From Baffinella frigidus (Eukaryota > Cryptophyceae > Cryptomonadales > Baffinellaceae): a stretch of 15,193 nt of DNA. Location: contig MU647021.1 in the NCBI GenBank assembly GCA_026770585.1, positions 192,002 to 207,194 on the forward strand, written 5' to 3'. A program made the translations under genes and the position numbers. Below, piece by piece: positions 12,001 through 15,193 of the stretch (position 1 is the first letter of the stretch; each line of letters opens with the position of its first letter). Below the pieces are notes generated by a model that was not told the DNA's origin, did no database searches, and saw only the letters and a list, made by a program, of their open reading frames with translations.

Positions 12001-12909
12001 ACGCTTTCCGTCGAAGCGGCTCAGGCCTACACGCTTTCCGCGCAGGTACGTGACCACGCGTCGAGGCGGCGCTCTCACACCTAAAAGAGCCTATGCGTTC
12101 GCAGGTCCGCGGGCTCGTTTTCGCTCAAAAGTTGACGGGTTTGTACCACACAGCCAGAACGTCAACTTGTGAATAGCCTGTCAGTCAGCCCGGGGCTCGT
12201 TTTCACTCCAGAGGCGACCCTCTCACTGCTCGAAGCTCCGCAGGTGTTAGGCGCAAGATTCGTACAGTGGACCTACCCTAACACATACCCGTCGGGGCCG
12301 GACTGATTGAGTATGTGTGGAGGGTAGGTATGCGTTATGGTGTCCACTCTTCAGGCATACTTCCTTGCAGGGGGAAACCGGGGGCCGGCCGAAGGAGTAA
12401 GTGTGGAGGGTAAGTATGTGTTACGGTAGCCTGTGTTAGAGTAGGTGCACTGTACCCCCCTGATTCGTGCCCGTCTGATGCCACACATAATTAGGTATTA
12501 ATTACGTGCTAATTAATACTTAACAACTTCCTACTAACTATTGATGACCAACGAACCACACAGTGGGCTACGAAGGGATTTTCGGGCGCTGCGAGCCCGA
12601 GTTTCCGTTGCCTTATCCGTAGGAACCCCCGTATGTCCCTACGGGTTGCCTACCGTAGGAGTCTGTCAGTCCGGGGCGCGTTTGCACCCCAGAGGCGGCC
12701 CTCTCACTGCTCGAGGAGCCACCGCGGGTTGACAGACTATTCTTAAGTTGACGTTCTGCGGGTGTGGTACGGATTCGTCAACTTTGGAGTGAAAAGGAGC
12801 GTGGGCTCACGAAATTGGTGAGACCAAATAGACCGAGACAGAGCTAGAAGGTGGGGTGATTAAGGTGCTGTCAGCAGTCTATCCCTCTCTCTCCTCTCTC
12901 TCTCTGCCC

Positions 12910-12942
<33 letters not shown>

Positions 12943-12943
12943 A

Positions 12944-12984
<41 letters not shown>

Positions 12985-13846
12985 CTCTCTCTCTTTCTCT
13001 CTCTCTCGGATTTGTCATCAGGAGTGGGTGTGGGGTGTAGGGTAGGATTATCGCAGCGCAGGAACCTCCTCTTGTTCTCAAACCGCACTACAGATCCTCC
13101 CTGCAGGGAACTCTGAAGCAAATTGGACCTTTTCTTGGGCAGATTGTCAAGGGGATGTACTGCGATTCCAGTACATCCCCTTGAAAATCTGCCCAAGAAA
13201 AGGTCCAGTTTTATTCAGAGTTCCCTCCAGGGTGGATTGACCCCAACGCACTGCAGAACGCACTGCAGAAACTGCTATCTTGGACAACGCTACGTGCTTA
13301 GCATCAGCGTGACGGGAAGCCCCAGCATGTCGTTCCCCAAACTCCCAACCCAAATTCCAACCCCCCACAACCCAACACCACACCCACTCCTGATGACCAC
13401 ACCCAACCCCCCTCAAACACCCCCCACCCTTGTATAACACCAGCAGGTGTGTTGTTCACCAAACCCAAACCCCACACCCAAACCCCAAACCCCCAACCCA
13501 AACCCAAAACCCCCAACCCCCAACCCCAAACCCAGGAGGTGGTTGCACAGGACGATGGCGAGGTGGCGAGACTCACCGCGTTGGTACACACTAAACCCTA
13601 AACCCTGAACCCTGAACGCTACACCCTAAACCCTACACCCTACACCATGAACCCTACACCCTAAACCCTAAACCCAAACCCCAAAACCCAAAACCCTAAA
13701 CTCTAAACCCTAAACCCTGAGCCCTAAGCCCTAAACCCTAAATCCTGAACCCTGAACCCTAAACCCTAAACCCTAAACCCTAAACCCTACACCAGGTGGA
13801 GTGCTTAGAGCGGGAGAATCGCGAGGCGGGCTTGATCTCCAGCAAG
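6520..13846 (+). CDS. Unrecognised disordered/coiled-coil protein, multi-exon gene
   Basis: I do not recognise this protein. Seven exons fit in phase: 6520-7104, 7634-7722, 8651-8851, 9195-9264, 11917-12045, 13536-13583 and 13796-13846, about 391 codons so far. The phases run 0, 2, 2, 0, 0, 0, and each donor is GT and each acceptor AG. The first exon (about 195 residues) is Pro/Ala/Ser/Arg-rich and probably disordered. From about residue 184 the sequence becomes heptad-like and charged (EIQKLRGQ, VTELRNILKQGRREERE, RDLAERVRRD, VEGLRLNVAARARDLL, VECLERENREAG), suggesting a coiled coil. A Ser/Gly-rich segment interrupts it in exon 3. A scaffold or cytoskeletal role is possible but not shown. 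The 3' end is uncertain and small exons may be missing between 12046 and 13535. Confidence 0.65.
7105..7633 (+). other. Intron 1: telomere-like arrays flanking an AT-richer core
   Basis: The donor GTGGCAGATCTC is followed within a few bases by CCTAAACCCTGAACACTAAA-type units to about 7215. A unique AT-richer core (about 7216-7490) contains a TTTTTTTTA tract but no recognised feature. A near-perfect CCCTAAA array follows (about 7516-7573), then C-rich degenerate units to the acceptor CAACGCAG. Confidence 0.75.
7634..7722 (+). CDS. Coiled-coil gene exon 2
   Basis: After CAACGCAG the frame reads VTELRNILKQGRREERE and then SRELSESRGREL, ending CTCAG|GTTCAA in phase 2. It is highly charged with heptad spacing of hydrophobics in the first half. 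Its 3' two-thirds and donor are repeated in tandem immediately downstream. Confidence 0.75.
7662..8050 (+). repeat. Tandem exon-2/donor repeat, 104-bp period, about four copies
   Basis: GGCGGCGCG recurs at 7665, 7769, 7873 and 7972, spacings of 104, 104 and 99. Each unit carries GAGCTGAGCGAGAGCAGGGG, the GAGCTCAG|GTTCAA donor and a CCCAAGAACCCGAACCCCGA-like intron start. Copy 1 is the real exon. Copies 2 and 3 keep NTLKERRREERE-like coding sense. Since 104 is not a multiple of three, splicing all units in would break the frame, so the later copies are probably pseudo-exons. Confidence 0.85.
8126..8650 (+). repeat. Degenerate array of exon-2 end plus C-rich intron start
   Basis: GCGAGAGCAGGGGG followed by GAGCTCAGGTTCAACCCCGA-like sequence recurs near 8128, 8238, 8398, 8520 and 8640, with AACCC/CCCCAAACCC units filling the spaces, including a run of CCCCAACA at about 8305-8357. 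The last copy of GCGAGAGCAG abuts exon 3 and forms its acceptor. Confidence 0.8.
8651..8851 (+). CDS. Coiled-coil gene exon 3
   Basis: The acceptor GAGAGCAG joins in phase 2 to RDLAERVRRDGQ, then a Ser/Gly/Asn-rich stretch with an internal repeat (AGNGSSHSL twice, SLDLV twice), then LGEQRVRRASVASDALTC and a donor AG|GTTGCC. The nucleotides CCAGCCTCGATTTGGTCCGC inside it are identical to part of a MITE at about 10537-10556. Confidence 0.65.
8860..9190 (+). repeat. Telomere-like array filling intron 3
   Basis: About 330 bp consist of CCCTCAACCCTCAACCCTCA-type units mixed with CCCTAAACCCTAAA. Within it is a homogeneous block of CCCTCAA heptamers (about 9018-9095). The array starts within ten bases of the donor and ends in the exon 4 acceptor CCTCACAG, so the intron is essentially all array. 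Confidence 0.85.
9195..9264 (+). CDS. Coiled-coil gene exon 4
   Basis: One base completes the Arg codon from exon 3, then TPERGRDQSAYGEGVRLSAL and EFE follow, with a phase 0 donor GAG|GTACAGGGG. The donor bases GTA overlap the TA and CAGGGG end of a family A/B MITE. Two further copies of this exon lie at 9448-9505 and 9639-9708. Confidence 0.65.
9268..9322. mobile_element. Truncated MITE family B at the exon 4 donor
   Basis: CAGGGGTGGTTCGAAAG and the block GCACCGCCCCTAGGGTGGTC match the left half of the complete element at 9801-9917. The right half is missing; at about 9322 it changes into a different repeat containing GCTCACCAAATTGGTGAGC and GACTGAGACAGAGC. Confidence 0.7.
9333..9351. repeat. 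Palindrome GCTCACCAAATTGGTGAGC
   Basis: This is a perfect 19-bp palindrome. Diverged versions lie at about 10074-10093 and 12804-12823, each next to a GTCTCAGTC/GACNGAGACAGAGC word, so it belongs to a dispersed element family. Confidence 0.7.
9370..9436 (-). repeat. Telomere-like tract in opposite orientation
   Basis: The plus strand reads GGGTTTGAGGGGTTAGGGTT and GGCGTTGGGTTTGAGGG, so here the C-rich strand is the template strand of the plus gene. It is one of only two short exceptions (with about 9729-9740) to the sense-strand C-rich rule. Confidence 0.65.
9448..9505 (+). pseudogene. Exon 4 duplicate, 12 bp shorter
   Basis: It reads TPERSEYGEGVRLSALEFE, lacking four codons compared with exon 4. 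The acceptor AG is replaced by GTGGG and the donor GTACAG by GCACAG. It is probably not spliced. Confidence 0.75.
9639..9708 (+). pseudogene. Exon 4 duplicate with stop codon
   Basis: The same 70-bp length as exon 4, with acceptor TAGCAG and donor GTACAGGGG retained. It reads TPKRGRGKGGYGEGVRLSAL, EF and then TAG where Glu should be. Splicing it in would terminate the protein. Confidence 0.75.
9801..9917. mobile_element. MITE family B, complete copy
   Basis: The ends CAGGGGTTACTCGAA and TTTCGAGCAACCCCTG are inverted, with inner GCACCGCC(CCTAGGG) mirrored by GGCGGTGCG. The length is 117 bp. The terminal CAGGGGT is shared with family A, but the next bases differ, so the two families are related at their tips. 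Confidence 0.75.
10048..10165 (+). repeat. Composite family I repeat, forward copy
   Basis: TAGCTCTGTCTCAGTCTATT, the CCACCAATTTGGTGAGCCC palindrome, a TTGACCGGTTTGTACC word and ATGTCAACTTGAGAACAGTC follow in order. The reverse complement of 12727-12852 has the same order and wording, so the two are inverted copies about 2.7 kb apart. Confidence 0.75.
10267..10418. repeat. Foldback element with AAGCTTCCAGCCCTG ends
   Basis: AAGCTTCCAGCCCTG at the left faces CAGGGCTGGAAGCTT at the right. CCTGAAGCGGATCAAATC pairs with GATTTGATCCGCTTCAGG further in. The arms are about 50 bp with few mismatches. Confidence 0.85.
10433..10571. mobile_element. MITE family E relative
   Basis: CCACCAGCCCTGCGAAGCGG at the left pairs with CCGCCTCGGAGGGCTGGTGG at the right, and inner ACCAAAT pairs with ATTTGGT. 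The flanks are TG on both sides rather than TA. Its right arm contains the 20 bases shared with exon 3. Confidence 0.75.
10618..10757. mobile_element. MITE family E relative with near-complete pairing
   Basis: CCACCAACCCTCACGGTTGG faces a CGTGAGGGTTGGTGG arm, ACCAAATC faces GATTTGGT, and AGATTTACCCTTGC faces GCAAGGGTAAATCT. The centre GAGACCCCGGATCCGGGGTC plus TC is a perfect palindrome. TA flanks both sides (10616-10617, 10758-10759). The 140-bp element could fold along its entire length. Confidence 0.9.
10938..11000 (+). repeat. Family I repeat, forward copy
   Basis: AAAAGTTGACGGATTTGTAC, CACGGACCCGGG and ATGTCAACTTGAGAATAGTG match the family I pattern. A tandem CCACTTTTGACAA doublet lies just upstream at about 10851-10876. 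Confidence 0.65.
11087..11190. repeat. Dispersed repeat, copy 2 (partner at 112-200)
   Basis: GATCCGAAAGCAAAAATGCT, CTGCAG, ATATGTTGGGAG and tandem CCTAAAGGAC words match the copy near 112 in order and orientation. The following 11191-11360 shows no feature I can support. Confidence 0.5.
11365..11435 (+). repeat. Telomere-like tract, C-rich on plus strand
   Basis: CCCTTAACCCTCACCCCAAA and related degenerate units end at the family C element. The orientation matches the other introns of the rightward gene. Confidence 0.65.
11436..11536. mobile_element. MITE family C, good copy
   Basis: TCCCTTAAGTGGTCAG faces CTGGCCACTTAAGGGA, about 20 bp of terminal pairing. The core GCCCTACCGTAGGGCCCTAG recurs inverted at 2433-2459 and resembles the centre of family A. 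Confidence 0.8.
11617..11780. repeat. Foldback element with ATAACTATAGATTTGT arms
   Basis: AGAGCTCATAACTATAGATT at the left faces AATCTATAGTTATGAACTCT at the right, and AAGTCGCT faces AGCGACTT. The arms are about 35 bp and the loop about 95 bp. The loop holds AT-rich unique sequence with no gene. Confidence 0.8.
11800..11911 (+). repeat. Direct repeats before exon 5
   Basis: GGCTCCAA(C/T)TCCCGAA and the unit ACATCTGAAGCAACGGCTCC occur up to three times in a row with a period of about 37 bp. They end directly at the exon 5 acceptor CGAACGCAG. Confidence 0.7.
11917..12045 (+). CDS. Coiled-coil gene exon 5
   Basis: Forty-three codons in phase 0 read VEGLRLNVAARARDLLHQVG, then TVEAALACTLS and VEAAQAYTLSAQ, with donor CAG|GTACGTGA, the best match to the GTAAGT-type consensus in the gene. 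The last part is a 30-bp tandem duplication (VEAALACTLS/VEAAQAYTLS). It is probably helical. Confidence 0.75.
12124..12190 (+). repeat. Family I repeat, forward copy
   Basis: AAAAGTTGACGGGTTTGTAC, CACACAGCCAGAACGTCAAC and TTGTGAATAGCCTGTCAGTC fit the family. An acceptor-like TTCGCAG|GTCCGCGGG at about 12104 precedes it, but what follows is repeat, so I do not call an exon. Confidence 0.65.
12240..12445. repeat. Pair of GTGTGGAGGGTAGGTATG-type repeats
   Basis: TATGTGTGGAGGGTAGGTAT and TAAGTGTGGAGGGTAAGTAT occur about 85 bp apart, each followed by a GTTA(T/C)GGT word. GGACCTACCCTAACACATAC upstream is an inverted, diverged form. It looks like a complex foldback, family unknown. Confidence 0.5.
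12727..12852 (-). repeat. Composite family I repeat, reverse copy
   Basis: The minus-strand order is CTAGCTCTGTCTCGGTCTAT, CTCACCAATTTCGTGAGCCC, CCAAAGTTGACGAATCCGTA and GAACGTCAACTTAAGAATAG. This mirrors 10048-10165. The preceding 12446-12726 contains an AT-rich palindromic patch (TAATTA words near 12487-12525) and a CCTACCGTAGG core but no gene. Confidence 0.75.
12884..13011. repeat. CT microsatellite
   Basis: A long, imperfect (CT)n run with TATC, TTTC and CG interruptions. Serine/leucine-rich open frames across it are produced by the repeat and are not genes. Confidence 0.95.
13099..13232. repeat. Foldback element, 134 bp, nearly loopless
   Basis: GGACCTTTTCTTGGGCAGAT, TCAAGGGGATGTACTG on the left face CAGTACATCCCCTTGA and ATCTGCCCAAGAAAAGGTCC on the right. 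CCCTGCAGGGAACTCTGAA closes the outer end against TTCAGAGTTCCCTCCAGGG. The arms are 64 bp and the loop about 6 bp. Confidence 0.9.
13330..13534 (+). repeat. C-rich telomere-like tract before exon 6
   Basis: Degenerate AACCCCA, CCCAAACCC and CACACCCA units run to the exon 6 acceptor CCCAAACCCAG. A GCACTGCAGAACGCACTGCA doublet precedes it at about 13248-13268. Confidence 0.7.
13536..13583 (+). CDS. Coiled-coil gene exon 6
   Basis: Sixteen codons read EVVAQDDGEVARLTAL with donor TTG|GTACAC, phase 0 at both ends. An AG three bases further (before GTG GTT) would also serve and drop the first Glu. It is short, but coding sense is supported by its similarity, joined to exon 7, to the segment at 15055-15121. 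Confidence 0.6.
13584..13795 (+). other. Intron 6, entirely telomere-like
   Basis: This 212-nt intron starts GTACACACTAAACCCTAAAC and ends CCCTAAACCCTACACCAG. Nearly every base between belongs to CCCTAAA-type units (CCCTGAA, CCCTACA, CCCTAAA variants). It is the clearest case of an intron consisting only of telomere-like repeat. Confidence 0.85.
13796..13846 (+). CDS. Coiled-coil gene exon 7
   Basis: Seventeen codons read VECLERENREAGLISSK between acceptor CACCAG and donor AAG|GTACCA, phase 0 at both ends. Strong heptad-like Leu/Glu/Arg spacing is present. A relative, VERLERETREAALIP, lies at 15077-15121. Confidence 0.7.
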
Positions 13847-13920
13847 GTACCAGGCTCTTGGGGGGGTATTCACAAGTTAATTTGCAAGGAAACCCGGTAT
13901 TCAAAAGTCAATTTTCAATT

Positions 13921-13960
13921 GACGGCTCCAAGAACGGGACAATGGCTCCAAGAACGGGCC
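13921..13960 (+). repeat. Two tandem 20-bp units
   Basis: GGCTCCAAGAACGGGACAAT is followed at once by GGCTCCAAGAACGGGCCTAC. It lies next to the TA-flanked foldback that starts at 13963. Confidence 0.75.
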
Positions 13961-13962
13961 TA

Positions 13963-14091
13963 CCACCCTGGACGCAACTTATAGGCAAATCGATGATTTA
14001 TTAAGTCAACTCCCATACAAATGCACCTGGCATCCGAGTGCATTTGTGGGAGATTGACTTAAGATTTGCCCCCAGGTTGACTTCAGGGTGG
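13963..14091. mobile_element. TA-flanked foldback (CCACCCTGGA ends)
   Basis: CCACCCTGGA at the left faces TTCAGGGTGG at the right, GGCAAATC faces GATTTGCC, TTAAGTCAACTCCCA faces TGGGAGATTGACTTAA, and CAAATGCAC faces GTGCATTTG. TA flanks both sides (13961-13962, 14092-14093). No protein is encoded. Confidence 0.8.
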
Positions 14092-14099
14092 TATGCCTT

Positions 14100-14156
14100 G
14101 AACCCTAAATATCAAACCCCATACCCCACACCCGATACCTGATACCCTAAAACATA
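14100..14156 (+). repeat. C-rich telomere-like tract
   Basis: Degenerate AACCCTAAATATCAAACCCC, CCCGATACC units on the plus strand. The GCCTTGAACCCTAAAT start recurs at about 14546. Confidence 0.6.
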
Positions 14157-14215
14157 CCTTGATGGCCAACAAGGCGTGCGCTCTAAACTAGGGTGTGAGC
14201 CTACTAGGTTCTGTT

Positions 14216-14365
14216 TTATCTCAGAAAACGAGTTCTAAAACTCGTTTTCTTAAGTCAATTCCTCTACAAATTTGTCAACTTATGCGGAGAGTCAAGAATA
14301 AGTTGACGAATTTGTAGGGGAATTGACTTAAGAAAACGAGTTTTAGAACTCGTTTTCTGAGATAA
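14216..14365. repeat. TA-flanked foldback with nested AAAACGAGTT palindrome
   Basis: TTATCTCAGAAAACGAGTTC at the left is mirrored by GAACTCGTTTTCTGAGATAA at the right, and TTAAGTCAATTCC(T/C)CTACAAAT continues the pairing to about 62 bp per arm with two or three mismatches. GAAAACGAGTTCTAAAACTC plus GTTTTC is itself a palindrome, so each arm can form its own hairpin. Confidence 0.9.
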
Positions 14366-14457
14366 TGTTGGTGTAGGTGGTCCCCAAGTGGTGGAAATGG
14401 TCTCAGAATAGGCGGAAATAGGCTGGGGTTGATTGACTATGTTTCCCAGAGGTCTGC

Positions 14458-14765
14458 GCCCTAAACTCTAAACCCCACACCCCACACCCTGCTCCATAAA
14501 CCCGAAACCCCGCACTCCAAACCATGAAACCGTAAACAAGGCATGCCTTGAACCCTAAATCTCCACCCTCAACCCCCGCACCCGATACCCGATACCCGAA
14601 ACACGGCCTTGATATCCATCCAATAAGGTCCGCGTTGCAGCAATTTGCCCTCGTGAACCCTGAAACCCTAACCCCTAACCACAAACCCCACGCTCCAATC
14701 CCTAAACCACAAACCCCACAACCCAGCCGGCAAACAATGAAACCTCACACCGTAAACCCCAAACC
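14458..14765 (+). repeat. C-rich telomere-like tracts, degenerate
   Basis: CCCTAAACTCTAAACCCCAC, AACCCTGAAACCCTAACCCC and similar units are interrupted by short unique stretches such as 14600-14655. No coding sense is seen. Confidence 0.65.
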
Positions 14766-14786
14766 ATCCAGGACGTCGCGGAGGTA

Positions 14787-14957
14787 CCACCAGCCCTGAG
14801 AAGTGGCTCGAACTGTGCTCTGAAACCGTTTTTCCAGAGTCGATGATGTACCGAAAATGTGTTAACTTTTGACACATCGGGGTCGGATCCGACCCCGATG
14901 TCAAGGTAATCGAAAATGTTCCTGACCACTGGTTGAGCCACTTCCAAGGGCTAGTGG
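14787..14957. mobile_element. MITE family E, second TA-flanked copy
   Basis: CCACCAGCCCTGAGAAGTGG faces CCACTTCCAAGGGCTAGTGG, and the centre holds GGGGTCGGATCCGACCCC as in the copy at 5097-5268. TA flanks both sides (14785-14786, 14958-14959). The left junction reads CCAG GACGTCGCGGAG GTACC, so a 12-base micro-exon with a donor in the element's TA is conceivable but unproven. Confidence 0.85.
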
Positions 14958-15051
14958 TAGAAATTCATGTTACTAAATTTCTCAAAAGCGGACAAAATGG
15001 CTCCAATTTCTCGATTTTCCATTATTTCCCGTGGCCAACTTCTCTGCACAG

Positions 15052-15124
15052 CGCTCTAAGGAGGCTGTCTGCAAAAGTCGAGCGGTTAGAGCGCGAGACA
15101 CGCGAGGCAGCTTTGATCCCCTAG
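15052..15124 (+). CDS. Possible last exon of the coiled-coil gene
   Basis: After CTCTGCACAG one frame reads ALRRLSAKVERLERETREAA and LIP and stops at TAG. It resembles exon 6 end plus exon 7 (RLTAL/VECLERENREAGLIS) without the intron. It may be a terminal exon or a diverged duplicate. The leading phase does not follow directly from exon 7 (phase 0), so another exon would be needed between them. Confidence 0.45.
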
Positions 15125-15193
15125 ACCCTACACCCCGCACCCTAATCCCCATTAACCCCAAACCCCACACCCCACACCCCACACCCCACACCC
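15125..15193 (+). repeat. C-rich telomere-like tract at window end
   Basis: CCCTACACCCCGCACCCTAA and then CCCCACACCCCACACC units run to the window edge, oriented as in the other rightward-gene introns. Confidence 0.7.

Noticed and set aside
12856-13116. Ser/Leu-rich open frame over the CT run
   Set aside because: It is produced by the CT microsatellite.
13227-13305. Possible exon reading NALQNALQKLLSW
   Set aside because: Heptad-like, but it reaches a TAG, has no clear donor in frame and arises partly from a tandem GCACTGCAGAAC repeat.
13304-13591. Gly/Val/Trp-rich minus-strand frame
   Set aside because: It is the reverse reading of the C-rich tract before exon 6; similar frames occur over every such tract.
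14764-14784. Micro-exon GACGTCGCGGAG ahead of the MITE at 14787
   Set aside because: It has CCAG before and GTACC after and would keep phase, but four codons give too little evidence to call it an exon.
1-15193. CRISPR array or prokaryotic defence system
   Set aside because: Repeats are inverted, contiguous or telomere-like with no regular unique spacers, and the genes are spliced.

Overview
The window is nuclear DNA from a eukaryote, most likely a unicellular alga or related protist. The signs are spliced genes with short phase-matched exons, hundreds of bases of degenerate CCCTAAA (plant/algal-type TTTAGGG telomere) repeats inside introns, and very many small foldback elements. There are no bacterial-style operons, tRNA, rRNA or CRISPR arrays that I can see. 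I cannot name the species; a green alga/prasinophyte or another protist with TTTAGGG telomeres would fit.

Two genes are supported, head to head around 6386-6519. Leftward (minus strand) is a HINT/HIT-family histidine-triad nucleotide-binding protein in five exons (6385-6044, 5879-5826, 5722-5639, 4392-4300, 2188-2117). All junctions are phase 0 and about 214 residues result, with a basic targeting-like leader, the HIT core and the HxHxH motif in the last exon. Rightward (plus strand) is an unrecognised disordered-plus-coiled-coil protein. I trace it through exons 6520-7104, 7634-7722, 8651-8851, 9195-9264, 11917-12045, 13536-13583 and 13796-13846, each phase-compatible with the next, plus a possible last exon at 15052-15124.

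Almost everything else is repeat. Positions 1-2116 lie downstream of HINT and hold foldback elements, dispersed repeats and low-complexity DNA. HINT introns 3 and 4 (2189-4299 and 4393-5638) hold several decayed duplicates of HINT exons 4 and 5, foldback elements, a 27-bp minisatellite and G-rich telomere-like tracts. The rightward gene's introns hold C-rich telomere-like arrays, a tandem array of its own exon 2/donor, a triplicated exon 4, and at least eight foldback elements with arms of roughly 20-65 bp.

The most notable patterns are these. (i) Telomere-like repeats run from splice donor to splice acceptor in several introns, and they are C-rich on the sense strand of whichever gene contains them, so the orientation flips at the divergent promoter. 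(ii) Exons and splice sites are duplicated repeatedly inside introns. (iii) Foldback elements flanked by TA are dense; one sits in a duplicated exon whose sister copies preserve the empty site, and at least one supplies the bases of a splice donor. Together they look like a locus where telomere-like repeats, exon duplication and TA-targeting MITEs (miniature inverted-repeat transposable elements) are actively enlarging and perhaps creating introns.
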